A stretch of DNA of 64,000 nucleotides from assembly GCF_022921075.1 (NCBI RefSeq), contig NZ_CP095050.1:4278001-4342000 (forward strand), written 5' to 3'. The position numbers and the translations under genes were made by a program. Of the stretch, positions 34,887 to 43,500 are shown piece by piece. How positions within the stretch are numbered: position 1 is the first letter of the stretch; every line of letters begins with the position of its first letter. Under the pieces are notes generated by a model. That model was given only the letters and a program-made list of their open reading frames with translations, was not told the origin of the DNA and ran no database searches. The stretch comes from Hymenobacter sp. 5317J-9. Its GTDB lineage: Bacteria > Bacteroidota > Bacteroidia > Cytophagales > Hymenobacteraceae.

Positions 34887-35042
34887 CGGTTTGGGAGTAT
34901 TGGGGTGGCTAGAGAGTGAAAAAAATGGCTCGGTTCAAATTATCGGTGGGTTTTCTGAAGACTTCTAAATTACTACCTGAAAATTATTCTCCGCCAGCGC
35001 GCGTCTGCGAGGGTCCCTCATTCATCCAGTGGAGTAGCCTAA
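34887..35042. other. Intergenic stretch, no feature seen
   Basis: AT-rich at first, then GC-rich towards repeat D2. No promoter box or hairpin recognised beyond the repeat. Frames that cross into the minisatellite are not supported as genes. Confidence 0.4.
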
Positions 35043-35094
35043 GAAGCCCCGGCCCCGCCAGCGGCTGGGGCTTCTGGCGGTGCCGGCCGGGGCC
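35043..35094. repeat. Repeat D, copy 2 (hairpin part only)
   Basis: AGCCCCGGCCCCGCCAGCGG then CTGGGGCTTCTGGCGGTGCC..., the same hairpin as the 3' ends of D1 and D3. It directly precedes the 21-bp minisatellite. Confidence 0.78.
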
Positions 35095-35100
35095 GCTTGC

Positions 35101-35324
35101 ACGCCACGCGGCCCCTCCTACACGCCACGGACGTGCTCCTACGCATCTCGGGCGCGCTCCTACACGCCACGGGCTTGCTCCTACACGCCACGGGGCTGCT
35201 CCTACACATCTCGCGCCTCCTCCTACACGTCTCGGGCATGCTCCTACACGCCAAGCGGCTGCTCCTACACGCCACGGGCTTGCTCCTACACGCCAAGTGG
35301 CCGCTCTTACATGCCAGGCTCCGG
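35101..35324. repeat. 21-bp tandem repeat (minisatellite), about 10.6 units
   Basis: Ten full units of 21 bp (35101-35310) and a partial one. The consensus is ACGCCACGGGCTTGCTCCTAC; the last 7 bases CTCCTAC are the best kept, the first part varies between ACGCC, ACATC, ACGTC and GCATC. Because 21 is divisible by three, frames stay open on both strands as heptads (LLHATGL on one strand, ACRSKPV on another), but none has a supported start or neighbour. Confidence 0.88.
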
Positions 35325-35477
35325 CCCCAACAAATTTTTGGCGGCTAAAACCCCGTCCACGGCGAATAGGAGCGGATAGCGGGGAAGACAAGTGGCGCAA
35401 CGTTAGGAATACCTACCTACTACGGGGGAGAATCGGTAGCTTACTGCCTCATCATTCCCAACCCAACTACCCTTTTT
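35325..35477. other. Leader region of the gene at 35478
   Basis: Unique sequence between the minisatellite and the next gene. No clear promoter box was found. Confidence 0.35.
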
Positions 35478-36197
35478 ATGGATGCCCAAGACACCTCCAT
35501 CCTCGACAGCGGCCAGCGCGTGGGCCTGGTCGCCGCCGATTATCCCAAAGAGCTGGCGGACTTCCTGCCCCTGCAAGCCGCCAACACGGACCGCGCCGAG
35601 CTGGTGACCGCCATCGAGGCCCAGCAGCAAACCCAGGACACCCGTACCACGCCCGCGACGACCGACAAGGACGACGCCCGCGAAAAAATGGCGCAGGCCA
35701 CGGCCACGCTCTCGGCCAAGGCGGTGGGCTACGCGCTGGCCACCGGGCAGCTGGGGTTGAAGCAGGCCTTCACCCTCTCCTACGCCGACGTGCGCTACGG
35801 CGAGGCCACCGAGGACGTGAACCACGTGCGCGACCTGGTGAAGGCCGTGGCGGCCCTGCCCGCCCAGGTGCGCAAAGACTACCGCCTGAGCGATGCCGTG
35901 ATTCAGGCCCCGGCCGACGCGGCCCAGCTGTTCGAAGACGCCGCCGACGACCAGACCGACGCCAAAGCCGCCCCGCGCCTGGCCACGCTGGCCCTGCCCG
36001 AGCTGCTGCGCCGCCTCAGCGCCGCCCTGCGCCTGATGGAGACGCTGCTCAAGGGCCAGCGCACCGATACGGACCCGGCGTTTCAGTGGCCGGCCTTTTA
36101 TGCGGCCTTCAAGGAGGCCAACAAGCGGCGGGGCCTGCCCAAACGCGCTGGCAAAGCCTCCGCGAAAACCCCGTCGAAACCCGACGGGACGGTGTAA
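35478..36197 (+). CDS. Helical hypothetical protein of a Hymenobacter-type family
   Basis: 239 residues, no signal peptide, almost entirely alpha-helical and rich in Ala, Asp, Gln and Thr. Features: MDAQDTSILDSGQRVGLVAADYP, a QQQTQDTRTTPATTDKDDARE linker region, AVGYALATGQLGLKQAFTLSYADV, and LRRLSAALRLMETLLKGQRT; the C-terminus is basic and Pro/Lys-rich (AKTPSKPDG). I recall similar proteins in several copies per genome in this group, without a known role. It ends 62 bp before a strong terminator and stands alone. Confidence 0.72.
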   Translation: MDAQDTSILDSGQRVGLVAADYPKELADFLPLQAANTDRAELVTAIEAQQQTQDTRTTPATTDKDDAREKMAQATATLSAKAVGYALATGQLGLKQAFTLSYADVRYGEATEDVNHVRDLVKAVAALPAQVRKDYRLSDAVIQAPADAAQLFEDAADDQTDAKAAPRLATLALPELLRRLSAALRLMETLLKGQRTDTDPAFQWPAFYAAFKEANKRRGLPKRAGKASAKTPSKPDGTV

Positions 36198-36259
36198 AGG
36201 TGCTCGCGCCGGCAGGGCCACTGGGGGCGAGTTATAATGCGGCGGATTTGTACGACCAC

Positions 36260-36293
36260 AAAAAAGGCCCTCACTTTGCGGTGAGGGCCTTTT
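36260..36293 (+). terminator. Rho-independent terminator
   Basis: AAAAAGGCCCTCAC pairs perfectly with GTGAGGGCCTTTTT around a 6-nt loop and is followed by more T. Works for the gene ending at 36197. Confidence 0.88.
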
Positions 36294-36415
36294 TTATTGA
36301 TGGCGGGTTTGGTTCTGGTGGCGTTGGGGCGCTTAGTCGTGGGGGTAGCGGGCGCTTCGCTGGGTTCTGGTCTTAGTGGCAGGTTAACAGGCGGGCGTGA
36401 GGGGACTACTCAGAG

Positions 36416-36456
36416 GCTCGGAATTAAGCACTAACTAGCAGCTTAATCCGCCGTTT
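36416..36456. repeat. 5' cassette flank F, copy 2
   Basis: GCTCGGAATTAAGCACTAAC and the following bases, a near copy of 33511-33552. It lies 34 bp upstream of the small gene at 36491. Confidence 0.8.
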
Positions 36457-36490
36457 TGCTGAACGACCCCGATAATTAACCTTATCAATT

Positions 36491-36793
36491 ATGCTGCGCA
36501 ACTGGTTTCGTCCTCGCTTGTGGTGGGTGTTAGTCTTGCCCTTGGGGTTTTATTTGACACACGGGCGGTACGTCTTTGACAAGTTGGACGAACAGTACAA
36601 AGTCATTAGCTTGGAGGTGTACGACAAGTTTCCCTTACAATACGAGTTCAAGGAATACTTCATACTCGGTGGGTATTACTCGCCTAACGCTTACCACGTC
36701 TGGCAATTCGTGGCTAACGCCTGTTTGGTCATCGGATGCTTAGCGCTGGGAAAGGCATTGCTGTTCACCAGACCTAAGCCCCCACAGGCATAG
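36491..36793 (+). CDS. Small membrane protein of unknown function, cassette gene
   Basis: 100 residues with two hydrophobic segments: PRLWWVLVLPLGFYLTHG (about 8-24) and WQFVANACLVIGCLALGKALLF (about 71-92), with an aromatic-rich, acidic extracytoplasmic loop between them (KFPLQYEFKEYFILGGYYSP). Both termini are basic and probably cytoplasmic. No family recognised. It is flanked by repeat F before the start and repeat D3 directly after its stop, exactly like the gene pair at 33566-34223. Confidence 0.65.
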   Translation: MLRNWFRPRLWWVLVLPLGFYLTHGRYVFDKLDEQYKVISLEVYDKFPLQYEFKEYFILGGYYSPNAYHVWQFVANACLVIGCLALGKALLFTRPKPPQA

Positions 36794-36921
36794 GCTCGGT
36801 TTCCTAAAGGTGACCAACCGGCCGCCGCAGCCCCGGCAGCGTCTCAGAAACCCGGCTACGATTCAACGTTTCCCCAGCAGCCCCGGCCCCGCCAGCGGCG
36901 GGGGCTGCTGGCGGTTCCGGC
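36794..36921. repeat. 3' cassette flank D, copy 3
   Basis: Starts CTCGGTTTCC at the first base after a stop codon, shares AGAAACCCGGCTACGATTC and GTTTCCCCAGCAGCCCC with D1, and ends in the same GC-rich hairpin. A 9-bp insertion relative to D1 lies near the start. Confidence 0.82.
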
Positions 36922-36963
36922 CCAGCGGAAGCCTCGGCCGGGCCGTGCTACGAGTTGGACGGC

Positions 36964-37722
36964 TCAGGCCCGTTCCGCTACCAGCCGATACAGGTCTTGG
37001 GCATTTTCAAACGCGGCGCCCATGGTGTTGTTGAAATAGGCATACACGTCTTTCCCCTCTTGCAGGTAGTCGTGTATCTGCTCGGCCGTGTCATGCAGAA
37101 AGTCGCGCTCGTAGGACTCGCGGTAGTTGCCCTTGGGGCCGTGGAAGCGCATATACACAAAGCCGGCCCCCTCGTTGAGTTGGGCGTTGCGGGCGGGGCC
37201 TTTGTCGTGCAGCACGAGGCTGGCGCCGTGGTGGTCCAGCATGTCAAAGGCATCATCGGCGTACCAGCTGGGGTGGCGAAACTCCACCGCTTTGCGCCAC
37301 TCGTGGGCGGGGTCGGCCGCGGCAAGGGCAGCCAATACGACATTGACGGCCTGTAGCTGACGAATGGTGTTGCTGGGCGGAAACTGAATGAGCAGGCAGC
37401 CCCTTTTGGGCCCCAGCTCCCGGGCGGCCTCCAGGAAGCGGGCAATGCCGGAGAGGTCCTCGACCAGCGCCTTGGCGTGCGTAATATCGCGCCACAGCTT
37501 GATGGTAAAATCAAAATCAGGGCCGGTTTCCGCGGCCCAGGCCGCGAACGTTTTGGGCAGGGGGATGCGGTAGAAGGTGCTGTTAATCTCCACAGAATTA
37601 AACAGAGTGGCGTAGTAGGTGAGGCGGCTCGTGGCCTGGTAGGCCGCCGGAAAGGTGGCCTTGGGGCCGGGCACCACGATGCCGCTGGTGCCGGTGCGCA
37701 GGGTGCCAAGGTGGGCAGGCAT
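36964..37722 (-). CDS. DUF72 family protein (YecE-like)
   Basis: 252 residues, TIM-barrel family of unknown biochemical role. Motifs: LRTGTSGIV at the N-terminus, YYATLFNSVEINSTFYRIP (the diagnostic YA..F..VEINSTFY), FDFTIKLWRDITH, KRGCLLIQFPPS, WRKAVEFRHPSW, and FVYMRFHGPKGNYRESY, ending DVYAYFNNTMGAAFENA. Length is normal. No neighbour gives a hint; members occur in most bacteria and have been linked loosely to nucleic-acid metabolism. Confidence 0.92.
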   Translation of the reverse strand: MPAHLGTLRTGTSGIVVPGPKATFPAAYQATSRLTYYATLFNSVEINSTFYRIPLPKTFAAWAAETGPDFDFTIKLWRDITHAKALVEDLSGIARFLEAARELGPKRGCLLIQFPPSNTIRQLQAVNVVLAALAAADPAHEWRKAVEFRHPSWYADDAFDMLDHHGASLVLHDKGPARNAQLNEGAGFVYMRFHGPKGNYRESYERDFLHDTAEQIHDYLQEGKDVYAYFNNTMGAAFENAQDLYRLVAERA

Positions 37723-37850
37723 GGGAAAGGACTGTGCGGGAAATTCGGGGTATAACGGGCCACGCGGCCTCGGCGTTTTACCCCAGGGGCATCTGCACGA
37801 GGCGCCAACGCATCACCGGCTGCCTAGGCCGCGGCAGGCGTTTGGCCCGG

Positions 37851-38129
37851 TTAAAGCGGGGCCGGCAACCAGGGCCACGCGAGATAGAGCACCGCCCCTT
37901 GCAGCAGCGTCAGCACCAGGGTAACGCTCCAGAAAGCGGCTTTGCGGTTCTTATGGTGCAACAGTAGAATTGCGGCCCACGCGCCAGGGGCTGCGCCCGG
38001 CAGCGTAGCGAGGTGCAGCGTTTTTTCGGCAATGCGCCGCTGGCCGCGTTGGGCTTTGCGCTTGTCGCGGGCGAAGAGAACGAAGCACAGGAGGTTGAAA
38101 AACAGCAGGCAGCTCAGGAGGAGGGTCAT
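37851..38129 (-). CDS. DUF1294 small membrane protein
   Basis: 92 residues: N-terminal hydrophobic helix (LLSCLLFFNLLCFVLFARDKRKAQ), then the conserved motif RRIAEKTLHLATLPGAAPGAWAAILLLHHKNRKAAFWSVTLV, and a last helix. The 'D+..A..G..RI.E..L...A...G..GA......RHKT.K..F' pattern is the DUF1294 signature; here the usual RHKT is HHKNRK. Function unknown. It is 128 bp upstream of the DUF72 gene on the same strand, so a shared transcript is possible. Confidence 0.87.
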   Translation of the reverse strand: MTLLLSCLLFFNLLCFVLFARDKRKAQRGQRRIAEKTLHLATLPGAAPGAWAAILLLHHKNRKAAFWSVTLVLTLLQGAVLYLAWPWLPAPL

Positions 38130-38586
38130 AGGGCGGGCGGCGGGCCTGGCGGAGTAGGCCGTTCGGGGTTCGGCCGGGGTGGTTGCGGCACGGGCCTGAA
38201 CCAGTTGGACGAGTTAGCAAATGCGCCAGCAAGACGCAGACCAGTGGTGTGGCAGATGCAGCTGGCACCAGCAGAGCCGCGCAAGTTATGGCGCTGCATC
38301 CAAGGCAAAGGAACGATGCCCTTCAAAAACCCAGCCTTCCCAAAGACCGGTCTTCTGAAGAATCACGGCCCATCGGAACCCCGGACGGTCTACCGGGCGC
38401 GCTGCCGCTCATTACCACCGCCGAACTGCCAAAAAAGCACGCTACAAAAGCCCGTTTTTTATGGAACGAAAAATACATTTTTTATAAGCCCGGCCGTGCG
38501 GGGCAGGTTGGTACGATTGTGTAGCAGAAAGCAGCATCCTGCCACGCAGGGCGCTTTGTCTCACGCTTCTTCCCAGCTTTTATGCC
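38130..38586. other. Intergenic region without a supported gene
   Basis: About 450 bp between the DUF1294 gene and the small gene at 38587. Several frames cross it, but none has coding character that I trust. The last 150 bp include an A/T-rich run (ATACATTTTTTATAAG) of the kind seen in leaders. Confidence 0.4.
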
Positions 38587-38904
38587 ATGTGCCCTCCCCT
38601 CTCGTGCTGCCACCAGCGGCTAACCCAGCCGCTGCCCACGCAAGTGTATTACCTGGTGCGCCTGCTGCTCACCCACAACTCCGACGAGCTGCTGGCCGAC
38701 CAGCACGAACCCGTGAAACAGCGCCTGGAGCAGCTCTGGCACCGGGTGCCGCACGCGGTGCAGTGCCGCTGCCGCGTCTCGATGGCCCGGGCCATCGAGC
38801 TCACCGAATGCCTGGTGGCGTGCCTGCTGCGCGCCGACTGCTGCCGCCGCTCGCTGCGCCGGGCCGTGACGCTGCGCGAGGCCCTGGGCCCGGTGCTGGA
38901 CTAG
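38587..38904 (+). CDS. Small cysteine-rich helical protein, hypothetical
   Basis: 105 residues beginning MCPPLSCCHQRLTQPLP and then mostly helical (TQVYYLVRLLLTHNSDELL, AIELTECLVACLLRADCC). Eight Cys residues are spread in pairs (SCCH, CRCR, DCC). No signal peptide, no family recognised. Codon use fits the genome (G/C at third positions), which speaks for a real gene, but there is no neighbour evidence. A weak hairpin with a T-tract follows about 90 bp downstream. Confidence 0.5.
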   Translation: MCPPLSCCHQRLTQPLPTQVYYLVRLLLTHNSDELLADQHEPVKQRLEQLWHRVPHAVQCRCRVSMARAIELTECLVACLLRADCCRRSLRRAVTLREALGPVLD

Positions 38905-38995
38905 GGCCGGCGCCGCTGCCGGCTTGATGGGGCGGCAAAACAGCCGCCCCGGCTGTACCAGGACGGATGGGCAGCCGCACGCAGTCCCGACAGGC

Positions 38996-39028
38996 AAAAA
39001 GCCTTCAAATGGCCGTCAGGGGCTTTTT
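38996..39028 (+). terminator. Possible terminator
   Basis: AAAAAGCC (38996-39003) pairs with GGCTTTTT (39021-39028) around a 17-nt loop with weak inner pairing, followed by TG. It would end the transcript of 38587-38904. Confidence 0.5.
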
Positions 39029-39046
39029 TGGATATAAACAGGGATA

Positions 39047-39054
39047 TATATTTG
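39047..39054 (+). promoter_or_regulatory. Bacteroidota promoter for the collagen-like gene
   Basis: TATATTTG matches TAnnTTTG exactly, with TTTG (39027-39030) 16 bp before it as a -33 element. The ATG at 39113 lies 59 bp downstream. Confidence 0.6.
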
Positions 39055-39112
39055 CCCAATCATTGCTTTTGGGCTGGGCCATATTTATTAGCCAACTCGC
39101 TTGTTTCTGTTT

Positions 39113-40389
39113 ATGAAAGCAGGTTTTACGCTTCTTCCTTTGCTTACCCTTGGCCTGCCGCTGGCCGTTTACGCTCAGAATGTGGGCATTGGCGTGGCTA
39201 TTCCGCAGGCCACGCTGCACGTGGGCGGCGCCGCCAGCACCCTGCGCGTCGACGGGCTGGGCGGTAACGGCACCCGCGTGCTCACCACCGATGGAACCGG
39301 CGTACTGGGCTCGCAGGCGCAGCCCACGCTGGGCATTAGCAGCCAAACCCTGACGCTGACCAGCGGCACCAGTACCAGCAGCGTGACGCTGCCGCCCGGG
39401 CCCGCGGGGCCACAAGGACCACAAGGACCACAAGGCCCTACTGGTGCCACGGGGGCCACCGGCGCCACCGGCGCGACTGGTCCCCAGGGACCCAGCGGTG
39501 CCCTGGGCCGCTACGGCGATGGCAGCGCGGGCGCCCTCACCATCTCGTCTGGCCAAACCCTCGACCTTTCTGCATCCCTTGGCAGCCTTCCCAGCGGCGC
39601 CAACTTGCAGTTCACAACCATCACCGTTTTGGGCAGTTTGATAGTGCCCAGCGGAACGGTGCTGCGCTGCACCGGCAACGCGACTATTTCGGGTGCCATC
39701 ACCGTGGTGGCCGGAGCAGTGGGCGGGCAGGCAGTGGCCGCGGGCGTGGCGCTGGGGCCACCCAGTGGGCTGGCGGGCGGCACTGGCCTTAGCGCGCTCA
39801 CGGCGGCGGGCTTGCCCATAGCCGGCAGCCTGGGCGGCGGCGCGGGGCTGCGCAGCGTGGCCAGTGGCAACTCGGGGGCAACGGCGGCGGCCGGTTTGCA
39901 CTGCTATGCGGCGGCAACCTGAACGTGCCCAGCACAGGCTTTATTCAGGCCAATGGCACTTCCGCTGTCAACCTCAGCACCGCGGGCCAAAGCATCCCCG
40001 GCGCGGGCGGCGGCGCGGGCGGTGTGGTGGTGCTGGCAGCCAAAGGCACCCTGACGCTGCAAGGAAACATCCAGGCCAATGGCGGCAATGGCGCCAGTGC
40101 CTTCGACGGCAACGGCGGCAACGGAGAAGGCGGCGGGGGCGGCGGCGGGGGCGGCATCGTTCGGCTGCTGGCCAGCTCCTCGCCCAGCGTGACGGGCTCC
40201 GTCCAGGTGTTGGGCGGGTCGGCGGGGGCCGCCGCAGGCTCCACCACCTCAGTCGTCGCCGGGGGCGGCGGCGGGGCCTGCGGCGGCAACGGCGGCGCGC
40301 CGGGCACCACCGGTGCATCGGCGAGCGCCGGCTCGGCGGGATATTTCATCCAAACGGTGGCGCCGGCTCCCGAAAACCTGCTCGAATAG
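39113..40389 (+). pseudogene. Frameshifted secreted collagen-like, glycine-rich surface protein
   Basis: Two adjacent frames form one gene. From ATG 39113: signal peptide (ending AVYAQ), VGIGVAIPQATLHVGG (a motif at the start of many Bacteroidota tail-like surface proteins), then about 30 residues of collagen Gly-x-y triplets (GPQGPQGPQGPTGATGATG), then a beta-helical part. This frame stops at 39920-39922. A second frame continues GGGRFALLCGGNLNVPSTG and a long Gly-rich beta region to a stop at 40387-40389. One extra G in the run 39874-39878 would join them. It is either a true frameshift, a phase-variable site or a sequence error. Likely a fibre-like surface or adhesion protein. Confidence 0.72.
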
Positions 40390-40414
40390 GCACCACCCGA
40401 ATGCAAACAGGCAC

Positions 40415-40445
40415 AAGCCCTGGCCGATGGCCGGGGCTTTTTTGT
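40415..40445 (+). terminator. Rho-independent terminator
   Basis: AAGCCCTGGCC pairs with GGCCGGGGCTT (one wobble) around a 3-nt loop, followed by TTTTTG. It closes the transcript of the collagen-like gene. Confidence 0.78.
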
Positions 40446-40556
40446 GCGGTAGCTGAGGGGCCGGCAGGTGAGCGCCGCGGCCCATGACGGTGCAGGAAGG
40501 TGCTGGAAAACAGGCCGCGTAGGTTAGCCGCATCAACTTTTCCCATCCCACGCACT

Positions 40557-43500
40557 ATGGTTCATCGTTACCTCCTAGCCTTGCTGCTGGCCCTGAGCTT
40601 TGGCCCGGCATTTTCCGCGAAATACTACGTGGCCCCCACGGGCAGCGACACCAACAGCGGCACCATTGCGGCGCCCTTCCTCAGCATTCAGCGGGCCCAA
40701 ACGGCCGTGTCGGCCGGCGACACGGTGTGGGTGCGCGGCGGCACCTACCTGATGCAAAGCGCGCAGATTGCGAACTACGTGAGCCCCTACGCCTACGTGA
40801 CGCAGCTGAGCAAAAGCGGCTCGGCCGCAGCCGGGCGCATCAAGTACTGGGCCTACCCGGGCGAGCGGCCGGTGTTCAACTACGCCAACATCGACCCCAA
40901 CGTAGCCGTGAGCAACGGCACCGTTGCGTTTGCGGCGCCGTACCGCATCAGCGCGTTTGAGATTACGGGCTCCTACATCCACATCCGCGGGCTGGAAGTG
41001 GTGGGGGTGCGCGTGCCGGTGGTGAACACCACCACCAACACGCTGTCCATCTGCTTTTCGCAGAGCGGGGCGGGCGGCAACAACATCTACGAGCAGCTGA
41101 GCATGCACGACGGGCAGGCCATTGGCTTCTACCTCACGCGCGGCGGCAATACGCTGGTGCTCAACTGCGACGCCTACCGCAACAACGACAACCTGAACGA
41201 CGGCAACACCACGGGCACCAAGAACGGCGGCAACGTGGATGGCTTCGGTTCGCACCCCAACAACGCCAACTACACCAACATCGTGTTTCGCGGCTGCCGG
41301 GCCTGGCAAAACAGCGACGACGGCTACGACTGCATCTCGGCCTTCACGGCCACCACGTTTGAAAACTGCTGGGCCTTCTACAACGGCTACACGCCGAAGT
41401 TCGTGACCCGCGGCGACGGCAACGGCTTCAAGGCGGGCGGCTACGGCACGGCCTTTTCTTTCCCGGCCGTGGTGCCCAACAACACCGTGCAGCAGTGCCT
41501 GTCGGTGCGCAACCGCTCGAACGGCTTCTACTCCAACCACCACCAGGCGGGCAGCTACTGGTATAACAACACGGCTTACCAGAACGCCACCAATTACAAC
41601 ATGGTGAACCGCAAGGACAAAACTGCCAGCGGCTACCTGGTGGACGTGCCCGGCTACGGCCACATCCTGCGCAACAACATCAGCTACCGGGGCCGCTCCA
41701 CCTCCAGCCCCGACACGCTCAGCATCAGCCGCTCGGCCAGCACCTTCGACCACAACGCCATTGGGGCGGGCGTGACGGCGGCCGACTTCCTCAGCCTCGA
41801 CACCACCCAGCTGCGCGCCCCGCGCCAGGCCGACGGCAGCCTGCCCGTCATCGGCCTGCTGCGCCTGGCGCCGGGCAGCGGCCTCATCGACGCCGGCGTG
41901 AACGTGGGCCTGCCCTACCGCGGGGCGGCTCCCGACCTCGGCGCTTTCGAGGCCGGCAGCCTCAGCACCTGGACGGGCGCCGTGAGCACCGACTGGTTTG
42001 ACACCGCCAACTGGACTGCCGGCGTGCCCACGGCCACCGTCGATGCCCTTATTCCTGTTGCGCCGCGCTACCCGGCCATTGCGGCGGGCACGGCCACGGC
42101 CCAGCACCTGACCATTGCCGCGGGGGCCGCGCTCAGCCACAGCGGCGGCACGCTCAGCCTCAGCGGCGACCTCACCAACAACGGCACCTTCGCGGCTACC
42201 GGAGGCACGCTGGCCACCAGCGGCGTCGCCAACCAGTTGCTCGGCGGCACCAGCCCCGACGCCTTCCGAAACCTCACCATTGGGGCGGGCGGGGCCACGC
42301 TGGGCGCGGAGGCCAGCCTGCAGGGCGTGCTCACGCTATTGGGCAACCTCACCACCAACGGCAAGCCGCTCACGCTGCTCTCGGCCCTGAGCGGCGGCGT
42401 GGCCGCCGACGCGCTGGTGGTGAACAACGGCGGCGCGGTGCTGGGCGCGGCCACGGTGCAGCGCGCCATCGACCCCGGCCAGAACGCCGGCGCCGGCTAC
42501 CGGCAGTATTCGGCGCCCGTGAGCAATTCGACGGTGGCCGACCTGGCCACCGCCGCCTTCACGCCGGTGGCAAATCCGGACTATAACTCGGCCGCGGCGC
42601 CGGCCGGCGTAACGCCGTTCCCAACGGTGTTTGGCTACGACGACAGCCGCCTGGCGCTCACCAACTCAATGAGCGACTTCGACAAAGGTTTTTTCTCGCC
42701 CGCCGCGCTGAGCGACCCGCTGGCCGTGGGCCGCGGCTACACCGTGAACATCGGCGCTTCGCAGCTCGTCGACTTCGTGGGCACGCTCACTAATGGCGAC
42801 CAGACCCTGGCCCTGACCAGCAGCCGCGCCAGCTACGCCGAGGGCGGCTGGCAACTGCTGGGCAACCCCTACCCCGCCCCGCTCGACTACTCGCTGGTGG
42901 CCCCGGCCGACCGCGCCGGCCTGGAAAGCGCCATTTACGTGTACGGCAGCACGGCCCAGTACGCGGGCCAGTACCGCAGCTACGTGAACGGCGTGGGCAA
43001 CCCGGTGCTGCCCGTGGGCCAGGCCTTCTTCACCCGCGTGGCCGCCGGCCAGAGCGCGGCCAGCCTCACTTTCCGCAACAGCCAGCGCCTCACCGCACCC
43101 AACGGCACCACCTTCCAGCGCGGCACTGCCGAAACCCGCCCGCTGGTGCAGCTCAGCCTGCAGGGCGTGGCCAGCCCGCTTACCGACGAGGCCACCGTAT
43201 ATTTCGAAACTGGCGCCACCAGCAGTTTCGACGCCGCCTTCGACGCTGCCAAGCTGCCCAACCCCAGCGGCCTGAACCTGGCCATGGCTCGCAGCGCTAC
43301 CCAACCGCTCAGCATCGACGGCCAACCGGCGCTGGGCCCCGGCACGCATGCACTACCACTGGCCGTGAGCGTGCCCGCGGCGGGCGCCTACACCCTCACC
43401 GCCAGCCAGCTGCTGAACCTGCCCAACGTGCCCGTGTACCTGCGCGACCTGCAGCTGGGCACCCTCACCAACCTGCACCAGTCGCCCACCTACCGCTTCA

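Noticed and set aside
35101..35324. CRISPR array
   Set aside because: Units are contiguous 21-bp repeats without spacers, and no cas gene is in the window.
35039..35400. Heptad proteins (LLHATGL or ACRSKPV type) encoded by the minisatellite
   Set aside because: All frames are open to a similar degree, there is no signal peptide or start context, and the repeat is better described as DNA.
34916..36376. 486-codon plus-strand frame over the minisatellite
   Set aside because: The frame is open only because of the 21-bp repeat and GC-rich sequence, and it overlaps the better supported gene at 35478 in another frame.
38130..38586. Several short frames between DUF1294 and the small Cys-rich gene
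   Set aside because: No start context, no codon bias consistent with neighbours, no motif.
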